From CAVYGM01 sp963768025 (lineage in GTDB: Bacteria > Bacteroidota > Bacteroidia > Cytophagales > Spirosomataceae): 64,000 nt of DNA. The notes under the pieces were generated by a model that was not told the origin of the DNA, searched no databases, and was given only the letters and a program-made list of their open reading frames with translations. Below, piece by piece: positions 11,025 to 21,478 of the stretch (its first letter is position 1; the number at the start of each line of letters is the position of its first letter). The stretch lies in NCBI GenBank assembly GCA_963768025.1, contig CAVYGM010000038.1, positions 1-64,000 on the forward strand. Direction: 5' to 3'. Position numbers and translations under genes: made by a program.

Positions 11025-14000
11025 ATGCTGAAACACCTACGCACTGCGTCCCTGCTGGGGATGTCCGCCCTGCTGCTGCTTTCGCAGCTGCCCTCCAGGG
11101 CGCAAACGCTGGCCATGGCCCAGAAAATGTCAGAATCCAGGGCGAACCAGCAGCCTGTTTACCGCCCCCTGGGGGAGGTTTTGGCCGACCTTCGGACGCA
11201 TTACCGGGCCGACATCCTGTTTGAACCAAAAACCGTGGCGGGTCTGAAAGTAGATCCGGGTATTATGGACAAAGGCCGTAGTCTGGAACAAAACCTGGAA
11301 AAAATACTGGGGCCTTTGGGGTTGAAGTACAAGAAGATCAACCGTACTTCCTACACGGTAGTGGCGGACAAGAACGCCAGGAGTCCCAAAGACATTGAAC
11401 CTGGTTCCGGCAAGGCCTCCTCATCGGAGACCAGCTCCACCACGGGCGAAAGCGTGAGCACCAGGAGTTCAGAAAAAACGGCCATTGAAGATAAAACGAT
11501 CACGGGAACCGTCACAGGTACCGATACCAACGAGCCGCTGCCTGGGGTCAGTGTGGTGATAAAAGGTACCACGCGGGGCACGACCACCAACGGCAGCGGT
11601 GAATTTACGCTTGCGGTACCCGAAAATGCCAGCACCCTCATTTTCAGTTTTGTCGGCTACGTCACGCAAGAAGTGGCGGTCGGTAACGAAAGCCGCATCG
11701 CTGTGCAGCTGAATGTCGACAACAAGTCCCTGGAAGAAGTGGTGGTGGTGGGCTACGGTACTCAGAAAAAGAGTGACCTGACCGGTGCGGTTTCTTCCAT
11801 TTCGGAGAGTCAAATCCAAAGTCGGCCCGTTACGGGTTTCAACGACGCCCTGCAGGGAAGGTCCAGCGGGGTTCAGGTTCGCCAATCGGGGGGAGATCTG
11901 AGCGGAAAATTTTCTATTTCGATCCGGGGTACCGGGTCGGTTACGGGAAACAACGATCCCCTGATTGTCGTAGACGGGGTACCGCTGTTCAGTTCCAGTT
12001 TTTCTACCATCAACCCGCAGGATATTGCTTCCATGGATATTCTGAAGGATGCCTCGGCGACGGCCATCTACGGGGCAAGAGCGGCCAACGGGGTCGTACT
12101 CATCACCACCAAGCAGGGTAAGTCCGGAAAGGCCACCTTTAATTTCAACACCGACGTGGGCTTCGAGCAGATAACCCGGCGGTACGATGTGATGAGCACG
12201 GAGGAGCAGAGGTTGTTGTTTGTCGAGGGATTCAAGAACGCCAACCGGGATCTTTCCACCTACAATGATCCGGCTAACCCCGTTTGGCAAACGGATACGG
12301 ATTGGCAGGATTTGGGTACAAGAACCGGGTTCCGGCAAAATTACAACCTGGGGTTTAGCGGGGGCAACGATAGAAACTTGTACTCCGGATCCGTGTCGTA
12401 CCTCGATCGAAAAGGGGTGCTCATCAATTCAGACCTACAGTCATGGTCGCTGCGACTCAACGTGCAAAGCAAGGTGAACGATTGGATCACCATCACCTCC
12501 AACCTGTCGGGCAGTTACCAAAAGCAAAACGTTCAGGTGAACGACACTTGGAATGCTACTGGTTACCGGGGTCTTGTTTACCAACACTCGTACACAAAAC
12601 CGTACGATGAATTCGGAAATTTGTCCGCTACTAGCACCACGGCGGCCCCTTTCTTCGGGGCCAACGACAACCCGCTCATCGACTTGGTCCTACCCACCCG
12701 GAAAAACAGCATCACCCGGCTTTTGGGAAACATGAAAGTGGATTTCCAACTGACCAAAGCCCTCAAATTGTCCGCCAACGCGGGTGCCGACCTGGTGAAC
12801 GGCGGGGACTACAACTACTCGCCTGTCTACAACATAGGCATATTCAGCAGGCCGGAAGGCATCACCACCGAAAACTCGAGCAAGGAAATCAACTGGGTTT
12901 CCGACGCGTATCTGACGTACGACAAGACTATTGAAGACCACGCCCTGAACGTGGTCGGCGGGGTGTCGGTGCAGCAATTCTACAACAAGGATTATAGCGT
13001 GACGGGCCGCGGGACGATTGACAATGCCTTGAACCAGCTGTCCAATCAAACCAGTTTCATCGCCACGGGTTCCACCGTGGTGCCTGGGCTGGCTTCCGGC
13101 TTCATGCGGGTCAATTACGGTTTCAAGGGCAAGTATCTCATGACCGCCACCGTGCGGCGGGACGGCTCCTCCCGGTTTGGACCCGAAAACAAGTTCGGTA
13201 CCTTTCCGTCGGCTTCGCTGGCGTGGCGGGTGTCTGAGGAAGATTTCATGAAAAGCTCCACTTTCTTCAATGATTTGAAGCTCCGGGCCAGTTACGGGTT
13301 GACGGGAAATCAAAACATTGGAAATTTTGCCTTCATCACCCGGGCCGTGGCCGCAACCTACGTTTCCGGCAACACGGTGACCCTGGGAAACGCGCCCCAG
13401 AACATCGGCAATCCGAACTTGAAATGGGAAACCTCCAAACAATTTGACGTAGGGCTCGACGTATCGTTGCTGGGAGGCCGGATAAGTTCCACCATCGATT
13501 TTTATAGCAAGCAGTCTCAGGATTTGCTCGTCTCAACGCCGATCGCCCTGACCTCGGGTGTGGGTGTCAACCCGATTCTGAACATCGGTTCGTTGAAAAA
13601 CTCGGGCGTTGAATTTGCCATTACCTCCCACAATGTTCGCAAATCCCGATTTAGCTGGGACACGGATTTCAACATCACCTACAATGTCAATAAGGTGCTG
13701 GATATTGGATCCAATTCAATCGGCAATCCCCTGGCCATTCCCGGCGAACTGATCCCCCTCTCCAACCAGCCGACGAATTTGACCCGGGCCGGCTACCCGG
13801 TGGGGGCCTTTTACATGTATGAGTTTGCGGGTATCTGGCAGCTCGGCGAGGAAGAGGCGGCCCGGAAATGGGCCAATGCCGTACCGGGCGATCCCCGTTA
13901 CGCGGATCTGAACGGCAACGGGGTGTTTGACGAAGGGGATAAGACGTACGTAGGGAACCCCAATCCGAAATTGTTCGGCGGCATGGACAACTCGATTACG

Positions 14001-14468
14001 TACGGGAATTTCTCCCTGTCGGTATTCCTGAATTTCTCGGCCGGCAACAAAGTGTACAACACGGCCCGGAACCTGTTCTCCCGATCGGTACCTTTCGTCC
14101 AGAACTTTGCCGAGGTCAATGATTTCTGGACGCCCACCAACCCCAGCAACGCCGTACCCAGGCCTTCCCAGGGCGGGAATACGACTACGCTGGCCACCAT
14201 GGTTTCCACCCGGTTTCTGGAGGACGCCGATTTCATCCGGGTAAAGAATGTTAGCCTGACCTACAACCTGCCTCCCCAGCTACTCAGCGGTACGGCATTG
14301 CAACGGGCTCAGGTTATGGTATCGGGAACGAACCTGCTCACTTTTACCAAGTACACCGGCCTCGACCCCGAGGCTTCCAGCCGATCAAGCCTGTTGTCTT
14401 CCGGGATCGATTATACGCCCTATCCCCTGACGCGGATGTTCTCATTAAGTGTTAAAGCCAATTTCTAA
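11025..14468 (+). CDS. SusC/RagA family TonB-dependent outer-membrane transporter with STN domain
   Basis: 1147 residues, intact. After a signal peptide (cleavage near SRAQ, about 27) comes a secretin/TonB short N-terminal (STN) domain at about 45-115. Then comes a carboxypeptidase-like domain (about 160-235, PLPGVSVVIKGT), the EEVVVVGYGTQ segment typical of SusC, the plug (VDGVPL, ATAIYGARAANGV) and a long beta-barrel ending in SLSVKANF. It imports oligosaccharides or similar ligands with its SusD partner, which starts 11 bp after it. The STN domain normally signals to a FecR/sigma pair; the only such pair in the window is 5 kb downstream, beside another SusC. The following sulfatases suggest a sulfated ligand. 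Confidence 0.95.
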   Translation: MLKHLRTASLLGMSALLLLSQLPSRAQTLAMAQKMSESRANQQPVYRPLGEVLADLRTHYRADILFEPKTVAGLKVDPGIMDKGRSLEQNLEKILGPLGLKYKKINRTSYTVVADKNARSPKDIEPGSGKASSSETSSTTGESVSTRSSEKTAIEDKTITGTVTGTDTNEPLPGVSVVIKGTTRGTTTNGSGEFTLAVPENASTLIFSFVGYVTQEVAVGNESRIAVQLNVDNKSLEEVVVVGYGTQKKSDLTGAVSSISESQIQSRPVTGFNDALQGRSSGVQVRQSGGDLSGKFSISIRGTGSVTGNNDPLIVVDGVPLFSSSFSTINPQDIASMDILKDASATAIYGARAANGVVLITTKQGKSGKATFNFNTDVGFEQITRRYDVMSTEEQRLLFVEGFKNANRDLSTYNDPANPVWQTDTDWQDLGTRTGFRQNYNLGFSGGNDRNLYSGSVSYLDRKGVLINSDLQSWSLRLNVQSKVNDWITITSNLSGSYQKQNVQVNDTWNATGYRGLVYQHSYTKPYDEFGNLSATSTTAAPFFGANDNPLIDLVLPTRKNSITRLLGNMKVDFQLTKALKLSANAGADLVNGGDYNYSPVYNIGIFSRPEGITTENSSKEINWVSDAYLTYDKTIEDHALNVVGGVSVQQFYNKDYSVTGRGTIDNALNQLSNQTSFIATGSTVVPGLASGFMRVNYGFKGKYLMTATVRRDGSSRFGPENKFGTFPSASLAWRVSEEDFMKSSTFFNDLKLRASYGLTGNQNIGNFAFITRAVAATYVSGNTVTLGNAPQNIGNPNLKWETSKQFDVGLDVSLLGGRISSTIDFYSKQSQDLLVSTPIALTSGVGVNPILNIGSLKNSGVEFAITSHNVRKSRFSWDTDFNITYNVNKVLDIGSNSIGNPLAIPGELIPLSNQPTNLTRAGYPVGAFYMYEFAGIWQLGEEEAARKWANAVPGDPRYADLNGNGVFDEGDKTYVGNPNPKLFGGMDNSITYGNFSLSVFLNFSAGNKVYNTARNLFSRSVPFVQNFAEVNDFWTPTNPSNAVPRPSQGGNTTTLATMVSTRFLEDADFIRVKNVSLTYNLPPQLLSGTALQRAQVMVSGTNLLTFTKYTGLDPEASSRSSLLSSGIDYTPYPLTRMFSLSVKANF

Positions 14469-14479
14469 ACCTCTTTATC

Positions 14480-15971
14480 ATGAAAAAATATTTCAGTTTT
14501 ATTCTGATCCTGGGTACCTTGTTTGGGTGCGATTCCATACTGTCACCCGAACCCCAGGGCCTTATAACGGTGGACAAACTTTTCTCCACGGAAAGTGGCA
14601 TTGTTACCGCCGTCAATGGTGCCTACCAACCCCTGCAAGGAATCTACAAAGGGGAGTTGCTGCGAATCACGGAGTTGGGTAGCGACGACGGATGGATATG
14701 GCGGAAGGAGGTCGAGCCCGACATCTTCATCATCGACCAGACCTACGGGGGTATCCAGGGTATCTGGGCGGATCATTATATCGGGCATCACCAGGACCAA
14801 TACGATCCTGAACCGGATTGAAAAGTTCGAAGGCTTTACCAGCGAAACCCTCAAAAAGAGCCTGACCGGTCAGGCCAAATTCCTGCGGGCCTTCTACTAT
14901 TTCAATCTGGTCCGTCTGTTCGGTGGGGTACCCCTGATCGTGGATGAAGTGGTGAGCCGCGAGGATGCCGAACAGCCCCGCGCCAGCATTCAGCAGGTGT
15001 ACGACCAGATCATGGTCGATCTGGACGAGGCAATTCTGCTTTTGCCAAATGACAATACGGTAAAAAATGGCAATCAGGCGGGCATGGCCAACGCAAAGTC
15101 CGCCCAGGCCTTGCTGGTATTGGTGAATCTGGAATTGGAAAAGTGGGACAAAGTCATTTCAAGCTCCTCGGAATTAATAAAAAACGGGGCGTTGCAGTCC
15201 AATTATGCCGGCAACTTCAACGGAAGCCAGGAAAACGGGAACCATACTTTCTTTGAAGTGCAGTACGGCGGGGTGGCGGGAGCCACTACCTCCGGCATTA
15301 GCAATACCTACTCTCCCCCGGACTATGGCGGGTTGGCGGCTATTCTGCCTACGGACGACGACCTGAAGGGAAAAGGGGGGAGCCTGTCTTCCGGCAATGG
15401 TTTCATGCAGCTCTTTGAAGCCGGCGACCGGCGAAAGACGGTACTGGTGCAAAACTACGGCCTTACCAATTTCATTGATCCGTCAAAACCCAAGGGCAGT
15501 TTGTTTTTTGTGAACAAATATTACAATACGGTGGATCCGCGTGGCTTGAGCACCTGGAACTACCCGTTGATTCGCTTCTCGGAAATACTGCTGGCCAGAG
15601 CGGAAGCCCTGAACGAAGCGGGTTACGTGGCCGACGGAGAAGCATTTGAACTTCTGAACAGAATCAGGCTGAACGCCGGATTGCCCAAGCTCACGGCCGG
15701 TGAGTTGCCCAATCAGGAAAAATTACGGGAGGCGATCCGCAAGGAGCGGCGGATTGAACTGGCTTTTGAGGCAAAACGCTACTTTGACCTGAACCGTTGG
15801 GGACTGCTGGAATCTTCCGTGCAAAAGCAAATGGACTTTTTGAAACTGACTTTCCCCAAAAGTAAAATCATCGTGCACCCTATTACCAAAAAGAGCTACT
15901 ACCTGAATCCGATTCCGTCGATTGAATTCACGAACAATGCTAAATTGGGCGTTCAAAATCCCGGGTATTAA
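14480..15971 (+). CDS. SusD/RagB family nutrient-binding lipoprotein (frameshifted)
   Basis: About 496 codons. The lipoprotein signal ends in LFGC at about 14-17, so the protein sits on the outer-membrane surface over SusC. The first 100 residues are in one frame; after DHY near 14780 (an extra A before TCGGGC) the frame moves +1 and continues with GITRTNTILN and the SusD helices (FLRAFYYFNLVRLFGGVPL). The C-terminal SusD motif EAIRKERRIELAFEAKRYFDLNRWG is present. It is the ligand-binding partner of the SusC directly upstream. Confidence 0.9.
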
Positions 15972-15983
15972 TCCTTTTAACCT

Positions 15984-17311
15984 ATGCGAGAAGCAAAGCA
16001 AAGATTCTTTATTGCTGTACAGTTAGTATTCCTGTCGGTCCCTTTCCTACGGTCAGGCTGGGCGGGCGCCCGCCCAGCGACCCAACGTCATTGTCATCCT
16101 GGCGGATGATTTGGGCTACGGCGATTTGGCCTGTTATGGCAACCAAATCAACCAGACACCCAACCTGGATAAAATGGCCCGGGGCGGCATGAAGTTTCTC
16201 GATTTCCATTCCAATGGGGTGGTGTGTAGCCCCACCCGGGCGTCGCTGCTGACGGGTAAGTACCCCCAGAGTACGGGTATCACGGGGGTCATTACGGCCA
16301 AGAGCCACCGGAATGTGGGCTTGGATATCCGGGAGGTTCTGATTTCAGAAGTCCTGAAAAGCAACCGCTACAAAACGGGGATCGTCGGCAAATGGCATTT
16401 GGGCTATGACACCCTTTATTCACCGGTGAAGCAGGGGTTTGATATTTTCAAAGGGTACACGAGCGGGAACGTCGATTACATTTCGCATTACGATCAGGAA
16501 AACTATTTCGACTGGTGGCTGAATACCGAAAAATCCGACGAAAAAGGGTACACGACGGACTTGATTACCCAGCACGCCTTGTCCTTCATTGATCAAAACA
16601 AGGATGCGCCTTTCTTTCTGTACGTAGCGCACGAGGCCCCCCATGCACCCTACCAGGTAAGGGAGTCGAAGCCCGAGCGTAACGGTAGCCCCGACTATAA
16701 AGCCGAACCCGTGGCCGACAAAAAGAAGGTGTACGGTCAGATGATCGGGATCATGGACGAGGGAATTGGCAGGATCATGGCGGCCCTCGATGAGCATAAA
16801 ATTGCGGAAAACACCCTGGTGATTTTTGTATCGGACAACGGGGCCAACGAGGTGGGGTCCAACTATCCGTACAGAGGACACAAGGGCGCAGGTATGGGAA
16901 GGTGGGCACCGCGTCCCCGCCATCGCCTATTGGAAAGGGGTTATCCCCAGTCAGACCAGCAATGAGTTACTGTTGACCATGGATATTTATCCGACCATTG
17001 CCGAACTGACGGGCTCAAAAATCCCCAATTCGGTGCATTTGGAGGGTAGGAGTTTTAAGAATCTGCTTTTAAATAAACCGTACAAGTCTCCCGAAAGACC
17101 CGTCTTTTGGGGCTTCAATAACAATGCAGCGGTCAGGAAAGGTACCTGGAAATTGCTTAGGGAGAAAAATCAATACTATCTCTATGATTTGAGTAAGGAT
17201 CCAGGAGAAGTTACCAATGTGATGGATGGTTTTCCTGCCCAAACCAAGGAACTCAGGCTGCTTTTGGACACTTGGGAAAAGGCTAAATCCGCTATACCCG
17301 CAAAATCTTAA
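15984..17311 (+). CDS. Secreted sulfatase (C-S-P-T-R), frameshifted twice
   Basis: ATG 15984 begins a signal peptide (FFIAVQLVFLSVPFL). The frame moves +1 inside a GC-rich palindrome (16057-16078), then QRPNVIVILADDLGYGD gives the metal-binding Asp pair. The active-site Cys (codon 16225) lies in VCSPTRASLLTGK, the canonical formylglycine motif. Near 16883 an extra G causes a second +1 shift inside YRGHKGA-VWEGGHRVPA, a block found in almost all type I sulfatases. The C-terminal domain then runs to 17311. It acts in the periplasm on sulfate esters and is linked to the SusC/SusD pair just upstream, 12 bp after SusD. Confidence 0.85.
16057..16078. repeat. 22-bp perfect GC-rich palindrome
   Basis: GCTGGGCGGGC is followed at once by its reverse complement, with no loop. 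It lies where the sulfatase signal peptide loses its frame. It could be a hairpin that caused a sequencing or replication slip, or a true coding palindrome. Confidence 0.7.
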
Positions 17312-17335
17312 GTACAATTTTTGAAAGTATAATCA

Positions 17336-18896
17336 ATGAAAGCAAAAAGCATTTACATCGCGTAATTCCTACTATGGGTGGTACCGATGGTGGGTTTTTC
17401 CCAGAAGAATTCTTCGCCGAATATTATCTACATACTGGCCGATGACCTGGGCATCGGGGACGTTTCGTCCTTCAATCCTCAGTCTAAGCTAAACACGATA
17501 AACCTGGACCGACTAAGCAAAACGGGGATGCGGTTCACGGATGCCCACACGAGCTCGGCGGTGTGTACCCCCACCCGCTACGGCATCCTGACCGGCCGCT
17601 ACAATTGGCGATCCCCCCTCAAAAAGGGCGTATTGGGCGGCTTTTCTAAATCCCTCATCGAGCCCGACCGGACTACCGTAGCCCGGCTCCTGAAAGACAA
17701 GGGGTACCGGACGGCTTTTGTCGGCAAGTGGCATTTGGGCTGGGACTGGCAAATGACCAAAAAGGGAAAGGACATTGACAATCTGAACGCCCATCCGGTG
17801 GTCGACTACTCCAAACCCCTGACGTTCGGGCCCAACAACCTGGGCTTTGACTACGCCTATGGCATCGCCGGCTCGCTGGACATGGCCCCTTACGTGTACG
17901 TGGAGAATGGCAAATCGACCACCATCCCCACCGACACCACCGTATCCGTCGACGACAAGGGGTTCTGGCGGAAAGGGGTGACGGGTTCTGATTTCAACCA
18001 TGCCGACGTGCTGGACCATCTGCAAGCCAAATCGGTCGCCTTTATCAATGAGAATGCCAATAAAGACAAACCGTTTTTCCTCTACTTTGCCCTGCCCGCC
18101 CCCCATACGCCCATTTTGCCAAAGTCTGAATTTCTGGGTAAAAGCAATACTAACTTTTACGGGGACTTCGTGCTGCAGGTGGATGATCTGGTCGGGCGCA
18201 TTGAAGCCGTTTTGAAAGAAAAAGGAATCAGCGAAAACACCCTGATTATCTTCACCAGCGACAACGGGTGCTCCCCCAAAGCCAACTTCAAGGAATTGGA
18301 GAACGTTTCCCATGATCCCAGCTACATCTACCGGGGACACAAGGCGGATATATACGAAGGGGGCCACCGGGTACCCTTTATCGTAAAATGGCCCCAGAAA
18401 GTAAAAGCAGGCACCACGTTCTGAGGTGACCATTTGCACCACCGATTTTTTCGCCACCGCCGCCGAGATTGTAGGCTTCAACATGACGGATTCGATGGGA
18501 GAGGACAGTTTCAGCTTCCGGTACCTGCTCGACAACACTACCAGTAAAATGCCCAAAAGGGAGGCGACGGTGCATCATTCCATCGACGGGCGGTTCGCCA
18601 TCCGGAAGGATGACTGGAAGTTGGTCTTATGGTCTGGCTCCGGAGGATGGACGTTCCCCAACACAAAGAAGGATCTGGAAGGGCTCCCCAAATACCAGCT
18701 ATTCAATTTAAAGAACGATCCGGGCGAAGTCACCAATTTGTATGCCCAGAACCCGGCGAAGGTAAAGGAATTGGAAAGCCTGCTGTCAAAATATATCAGC
18801 GATGGCCGAAGTACTCCGGGCAAGGTTCAAAAGAACGATGGCGGGCCAACGTGGGAGCAGCTGGACTGGATGGCGGGGGAGGCCTCGGCCAAGTAA
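17336..18896 (+). CDS. Secreted arylsulfatase-like sulfatase (C-T-P-T-R) with nonsense codon and frameshift
   Basis: From ATG 17336 the signal peptide reads MKAKSIYIA, then TAA at 17360, then FLLWVVPMVGFSQ in the same frame, so a single substitution interrupts the leader. The only start after it, GTG 17378, would give a poor leader. The body has ILADDLGIGD and the active-site motif VCTPTRYGILTGR (Cys codon 17564). Late motifs are FTSDNGCSP and YRGHKADIYEGGHRVPF. Near 18420 an extra T breaks the frame (TTCTGA where TCTGAG is expected) and the rest continues from 18426 to 18896. It is the second sulfatase of the SusC/SusD group; the different subtype suggests another sulfate position on the same ligand. 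Confidence 0.82.
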
Positions 18897-19617
18897 GTTC
18901 CCCGATGCTATTTCAGACTAAGGTTCAAAATACTCTTTGATTAGGTAGACGGGCAAGCAAGTCCCAACAAAGATCGCGCTGAGAATTGCACAGATCCCAC
19001 AAGTGCTTACCGTATTTTCTTATAGCCAATTCTCAGGGACAGTATTTCCGGACTCAGGTGTAAGGATAAACGAAATGTAGAAAATATGTTACGTCCGATA
19101 AGGTTTACTTATCGGACGTAATATCTTCCACTTACATTTCAACCTACTATCCAAGCCCGTCTGCCATTGCCCTTGAGAATCATACAAAGGAAGGGAGTTT
19201 ATGACTTGATCGTGAATACGCAATTCTCGGAGCGACCATTTGAATGCCGCAGCCCATCAATTTCCGAATAATGGGTAGCTACGCGTCAGCTTATAAGCAG
19301 TGCCAAAGTCAACGGCACCGACGGCCGGCCCATGGAACACTGCGGGCGCGAATATGGGGACTCGAATATAACTATACAACTCGTGAAGGAAGCGTTTCCG
19401 CGGCTGACCGCACTAACGAATTTGCCAGAGAAAGGTAAGCTTTGGTCTACGTGTGCTTTTACCATTTTAGCGGCTTCTATAAATTTTTTATTAAGCACGG
19501 GAAGGATTTGAACACTATTTCTTAACTTTCAAAGCGTACTTTAACCGGTATTTTTTTGTGAATTTTGCACAGCTGTCATAGGATCAGTCATGAGACTCGT
19601 GCAAATAATGTAGGATT
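18897..19617. other. Intergenic region with a 14-bp hairpin
   Basis: 721 bp between the sulfatase and the sigma factor gene. A perfect inverted repeat TTACGTCCGATAAG (19089-19102 and 19108-19121, 5-nt loop) lies about 190 bp past the sulfatase. It has no U tract, so it may be an RNA-processing hairpin or an operator rather than a terminator. No gene in this stretch is convincing. Confidence 0.55.
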
Positions 19618-20202
19618 ATGGAAACAAATTACATTGACTCAACCGACCAGGAACTACTTGCCCTGCTTAGTGATCACGACGATAGAAAGGCTTTTGAGGC
19701 ATTGTACGACCGTTATTCCATCCGGATTTTCGACTACATCCACGCCCGCGTAAACGATACGTACACTGCCCAGGAAATCGTACAGGAATTGTTTGTGAGC
19801 CTTTGGCAAAAGCGCAATGTGCTGGACGTACAAACCTGCCGGTCGTATTTGTTTTCAGCGGCCAAAAACATCATCATTACCTACTACCGGAAAGAAATCG
19901 CGCGTACGGCGCGGCAAAAAAGCTGGGAAGCCGAGCGTTGCCACGAAGAAGAACACACCTACCAGGAAACCATTGTTCAGGATTTGCGGATCCGGTATCA
20001 GGAAGGACTGGAGAAACTCCCTGACAAATGCCAGCGGGTATTTACGCTCAGTCGCGATGGCCTGTCCAATCGCGAGGTGGCCGAACGGCTGAATATTTCC
20101 GAAAAAACGGTCGAGCAGCATATTACCAAGGCACTCCGCTTTTTAAAGGTGTATCTCAGGGAGCACCTCGCATACCTAACAATATTTACCACCTTTATCT
20201 AA
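19618..20202 (+). CDS. ECF RNA polymerase sigma factor (Bacteroidota FecI-like family)
   Basis: 194 residues, intact. Region 2 lies at about 22-70 (AFEALYDRYSIRIFDYIHAR, QEIVQELFVSLWQKR) and region 4 at about 130-180 (LPDKCQRVFTLSRDGLSNRE, then the helix-turn-helix AERLNISEKTVEQHITKAL). Sigma factors of this type are held by a FecR-like anti-sigma and released when an STN-type SusC binds its ligand. Both partners follow directly (FecR 73 bp downstream, SusC after it), so it most likely drives transcription of that SusC/SusD locus. Confidence 0.93.
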   Translation: METNYIDSTDQELLALLSDHDDRKAFEALYDRYSIRIFDYIHARVNDTYTAQEIVQELFVSLWQKRNVLDVQTCRSYLFSAAKNIIITYYRKEIARTARQKSWEAERCHEEEHTYQETIVQDLRIRYQEGLEKLPDKCQRVFTLSRDGLSNREVAERLNISEKTVEQHITKALRFLKVYLREHLAYLTIFTTFI

Positions 20203-20275
20203 AATTTTTCCTGTCTGCTACTAAGGGTTAGGTTTCATTGACTGCGACATAGGGTTTGAAAGCATTTCTCAACCC

Positions 20276-21305
20276 ATGAAACCAACCCCCATCAATCCGA
20301 CTTTACTCGATAAATATCTGCAAGGTACCTGCACCGATCGTGAAAGGGTGTTGGTCGAGACATGGTACGCGGGATTGGAAAAAGGCCGGGACTTTCATGA
20401 TCCGATTTCGGAGGCTGAAAAGGAAGAATTGTTAAAAATGACGTTCCAGAGCATCTCCGACCATTTAGACCAGGAGGAGGAAAACACGCCTGGGCGTCGT
20501 TTTGCGTGGCGGTGGATATCGGGTATTGCCGCCTCGCTGCTGCTGCTTTATGGATTTTACCACGCCCAAAACAATCCGGTGATACTGTCAGGAGAACCCA
20601 CTGCGGTGGTCATTCCCGAGGGCAGCGTTGAAATTGTAGCCCCGATCGAATTTATCAACTTAGAACAACGCATCGTGCAGCATACCCTGCCCGACGGCAG
20701 TACGGTATGGCTGCGGCCTAATGCCCGTATTACCTACCCCAAAACATTTGAAAAAGAAAACCGGACGGTACTGTTTGCGGGTGAAGGCTTTTTTGATGTT
20801 CAGAAAGACCGCAGCCATCCGTTTTTCATTCATAGCGGCGAAATGACAGTCCGTGTACTGGGAACCAGCTTCAACGTAAAAGCCGCCGCCGACCAAAAAC
20901 TATTTGAGATAGACGTCGTCACGGGTAGCGTAGAAGTCACGGCCCCGGATCGCGAAGCAAAAGAACAGCAACTGATACTCAAACCCAACCAACAGGCATT
21001 ATTTGAGACCGAAACCAAACGGTTGTTCGCGAAGGCGCGTCAGGAATTGCTGAAAAATGAGATCTATCAATCCTCGACCTTTCATTTCCAGGAAACTCCG
21101 GTGAGTGAGGTGATTCGGGCAGTTGGAAGGTCGGTTTTCAGTGAAAATACAGTTATCCAATCCCGCCATCGCCCGTTGTCGGTTGAATGCCGATTTCGAG
21201 AACCAGCCTTTTCCGGCTATTGTGGAAATGCTGTGCCGCTCGCTGGAGTCGACCTATACGATCCAGGATTCCATTATCACCATAGCGGGCGCCCCCTGCG
21301 ACTGA
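20276..21305 (+). CDS. FecR-family anti-sigma factor (frameshifted near the C-terminus)
   Basis: About 343 codons. The cytoplasmic N-terminal part binds the sigma factor; a single membrane segment (ISGIAASLLLLYGFYHA) follows at about 82-98. The periplasmic FecR domain includes HTLPDGSTVWLRPNARITYP and VLGTSFNVKA. An extra T near 21133 moves the frame; the true C-terminal domain (RFSVKIQLSNPAIARC, LNADFENQPFPAIVEML) ends at 21305. This domain contacts the STN domain of the partner SusC. The unshifted reading to 21316 has no family match and is a shadow. Confidence 0.88.
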
Positions 21306-21364
21306 CCTATTCCTAAACCCCTAACCAACCCCAACGTATGAAGTGAGAAGTACCTTTGAGCAAA

Positions 21365-21396
21365 AAGGCCGGAAGTGTTCCACCACTCCCGGCCTT
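21365..21396. terminator. Hairpin after fecR-like gene
   Basis: AAGGCCGGAAGTG (21365-21377) pairs with CACTCCCGGCCTT (21384-21396) with one mismatch and a 6-nt loop. An A tract precedes it, but the plus strand lacks a good T tract after it, so on the plus strand it is a weak terminator or attenuator separating the sigma/FecR pair from SusC. Confidence 0.5.
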
Positions 21397-21478
21397 CAAA
21401 AACTTCCTTAGGCGCCGTTCCACCGGCTTGCCGGGAAAGTAAAATCTAACAGCGCTTAACTATCAGACAATCAAAATT

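Noticed and set aside
10753..11229. 158-codon minus-strand frame before SusC
   Set aside because: It overlaps the SusC signal and STN coding region on the other strand and shows no recognisable domain.
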